This document shows positions 63,138 to 64,000 of a DNA stretch of 64,000 nt, piece by piece. A program made the position numbers and the translations under genes. The notes under the pieces are model-generated. The model saw only the letters and a list, made by a program, of their open reading frames with translations, searched no databases and was not told the origin of the DNA. Positions within the stretch are counted from its first letter, which is position 1. Every line of letters starts with the position of its first letter. This DNA is from Aureispira sp. CCB-E (lineage in GTDB: Bacteria; Bacteroidota; Bacteroidia; Chitinophagales; Saprospiraceae), in NCBI RefSeq assembly GCF_031326345.1, contig NZ_CP133671.1:6339001-6403000 (forward strand). Reading direction: 5' to 3'.

Positions 63138-63253
63138 TAAAGTAAGTCGACAGAAAAGAATAAGTACTAGCCACATTGCTAATTACTAACGAGGTTGTAT
63201 GAGCGCACACTACTCATTCGTCGTTTTTATTCATTTTCTGAGCAATTATTTAC
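63138..63253. repeat. Family B inverted-repeat element, copy B4 (degenerate)
   Basis: Left end AGTAAGTCGACAGAAAAG (63141-63158) and right end TTTTCTGAGCAATTATTTAC (63234-63253) match B2 and B3 with a few changes. It ends 20 bp before the ATG of the beta-helix gene, so it covers the place where that gene's promoter or leader should be. Confidence 0.45.
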
Positions 63254-63272
63254 CTTACACAAAACAATTTTC

Positions 63273-64000
63273 ATGAAACACTTTTTTTACATCTTACTCC
63301 TTTCCTGCCTATTAGAACCTACATGGGCAACTACTTTCGTAGTGACGAATTTAAATGACGCAGGCGCGGGCTCCTTGCGACAAGCTATCTTAGATGCCAA
63401 TGCAGATGGCTCTGCCACATCAGGCAGCCCGCATCTAATCAATTTTTCTGTAGCAGGACAAATCAACACGGCTTCAGCACTGCCCACGATTAGCAACCAT
63501 ATTACTATAACAGGTCAAACTTCGGGAAATACAATCTTTCGGGTTTCTACCAATCCCAATTACCGTTTGTTGCATATTAATGGTACCGTTACCGTCACTC
63601 TTAATCACCTAACGCTACAAGGAGGAGACTCTGGAGGATCAAATCCTGGTGGTGGTATTCTTAATGCGGGAGGAACATTAACCTTAAATAATTGTGTCCT
63701 AGAAGATAATCGTTCTGGCAACTCATCAGGAGCTCACGGTGGTGCCATTAGTCATTCAGGAACACTATTCATCAATAATTCTACTCTAAAAAACAATACT
63801 GCTGGATCTCTAGGTAGAGGTGGTGCCCTCAATATGGAATCGGGAACAGCAACGTTGACCAATTGCACCATTCATGGAAATGCAAGTGGCAATAATGGTG
63901 GAGGAATTTTTGCCAATAGCACCTCAACCTTAAATCTAATCAACTGTACAATTGTTGAAAACAACGCTTCTAGTAATGATGGCTTTTCAAGTGGTGGTGT
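63273..64000 (+). CDS. Secreted beta-helix (Pmp/CSLREA-like) protein, 3' end beyond window
   Basis: At least 242 residues; open to the window end. The signal peptide is [20 protein letters not shown]. The next part, [20 protein letters not shown], is the start typical of secreted right-handed beta-helix proteins. Repeats of about 25-35 residues follow, with GG(A/I) and NN or NC ladders ([60 protein letters not shown]). Such proteins are adhesins or surface fibres, often T9SS cargo in Bacteroidota; the C-terminus is not visible. Family B copy B4 lies directly upstream. Confidence 0.85.
   Translation, partial: MKHFFYILLLSCLLEPTWATTFVVTNLNDAGAGSLRQAILDANADGSATSGSPHLINFSVAGQINTASALPTISNHITITGQTSGNTIFRVSTNPNYRLLHINGTVTVTLNHLTLQGGDSGGSNPGGGILNAGGTLTLNNCVLEDNRSGNSSGAHGGAISHSGTLFINNSTLKNNTAGSLGRGGALNMESGTATLTNCTIHGNASGNNGGGIFANSTSTLNLINCTIVENNASSNDGFSSGG

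Noticed and set aside
1-64000. CRISPR arrays, prophage, rRNA genes and restriction-modification genes
   Set aside because: None seen: there are no regularly spaced direct repeats, no phage structural genes, no rRNA sequence and no methylase or nuclease cluster in the window.

Overview
The window is AT-rich chromosomal DNA from a member of the Bacteroidota, most likely a marine Saprospiria-like (Aureispira/Saprospira-type) bacterium. Several features support the phylum: promoters of the TTG-N20-TAnnTTTG type, the rpmB-rpmG-DUF4295-ftsY block, a DUF1599 gene beside a DoxX/BT_3928-type membrane protein, an eIF1/YciH-like protein, a DUF5686 outer-membrane protein, a type IX secretion (T9SS) sorting domain, and weak Shine-Dalgarno sequences. 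The genus is an inference from gene content only.

Layout. Positions 1-3004 hold four consecutive, nearly identical ECF sigma factor genes. The first is cut by the window edge; the other three each have their own promoter, and all four are followed by a hairpin terminator. From 3.2 to 16 kb lie mostly housekeeping genes: a TPR protein, ftsY, DUF4295, rpmG, rpmB (with a long C-terminal extension), tRNA-Arg(ACG), a DksA/TraR-type protein, gltX (with a large insertion before the KMSKS loop), a beta-propeller protein, a conserved unknown and glnS. From 16.8 to 28 kb are envelope and redox genes: DUF5686 barrel, TlpA-like thioredoxin, a lipoprotein, a ferredoxin-type reductase, a DoxX-like protein, DUF1599, an eIF1-like protein, DUF2490 and a lipoprotein. 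A 1.1-kb stretch without genes precedes a stand-alone BLUF photoreceptor. A secreted WD40-caspase fusion with an upstream membrane protein follows, then rbfA with an FtsX-like permease, and an M43 metalloprotease with a T9SS tag.

Positions 39-47.5 kb carry the most distinctive locus: three tandem paralogous giant exported proteins built of roughly 90-residue helical repeats, each with a conserved Cys pair. Two of the three end in a diverged OmpA-like domain. A secreted endonuclease/exonuclease/phosphatase-family protein follows. Next come two hybrid histidine kinases separated by a (TG)10 microsatellite, and then three paralogous small secreted proteins, two of which flank a complete IS4-family insertion sequence. 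The right end holds hemH, an MFS transporter, a C1 (bleomycin hydrolase-like) peptidase and the start of a secreted beta-helix protein.

Two families of short non-coding inverted-repeat elements are scattered between genes. Family A is about 120-146 bp with ends of the type TA(C/G)T(C/T)CGTTGA and often a nested 16-bp inner inverted repeat (five copies). Family B is bounded by TAAGTAA...TGAACGATTACTTA (four copies). They look like miniature inverted-repeat elements. One family A copy sits in the tail of the fourth sigma gene, where the third sigma gene supplies a nearly empty site. No CRISPR array, prophage or rRNA operon was seen.
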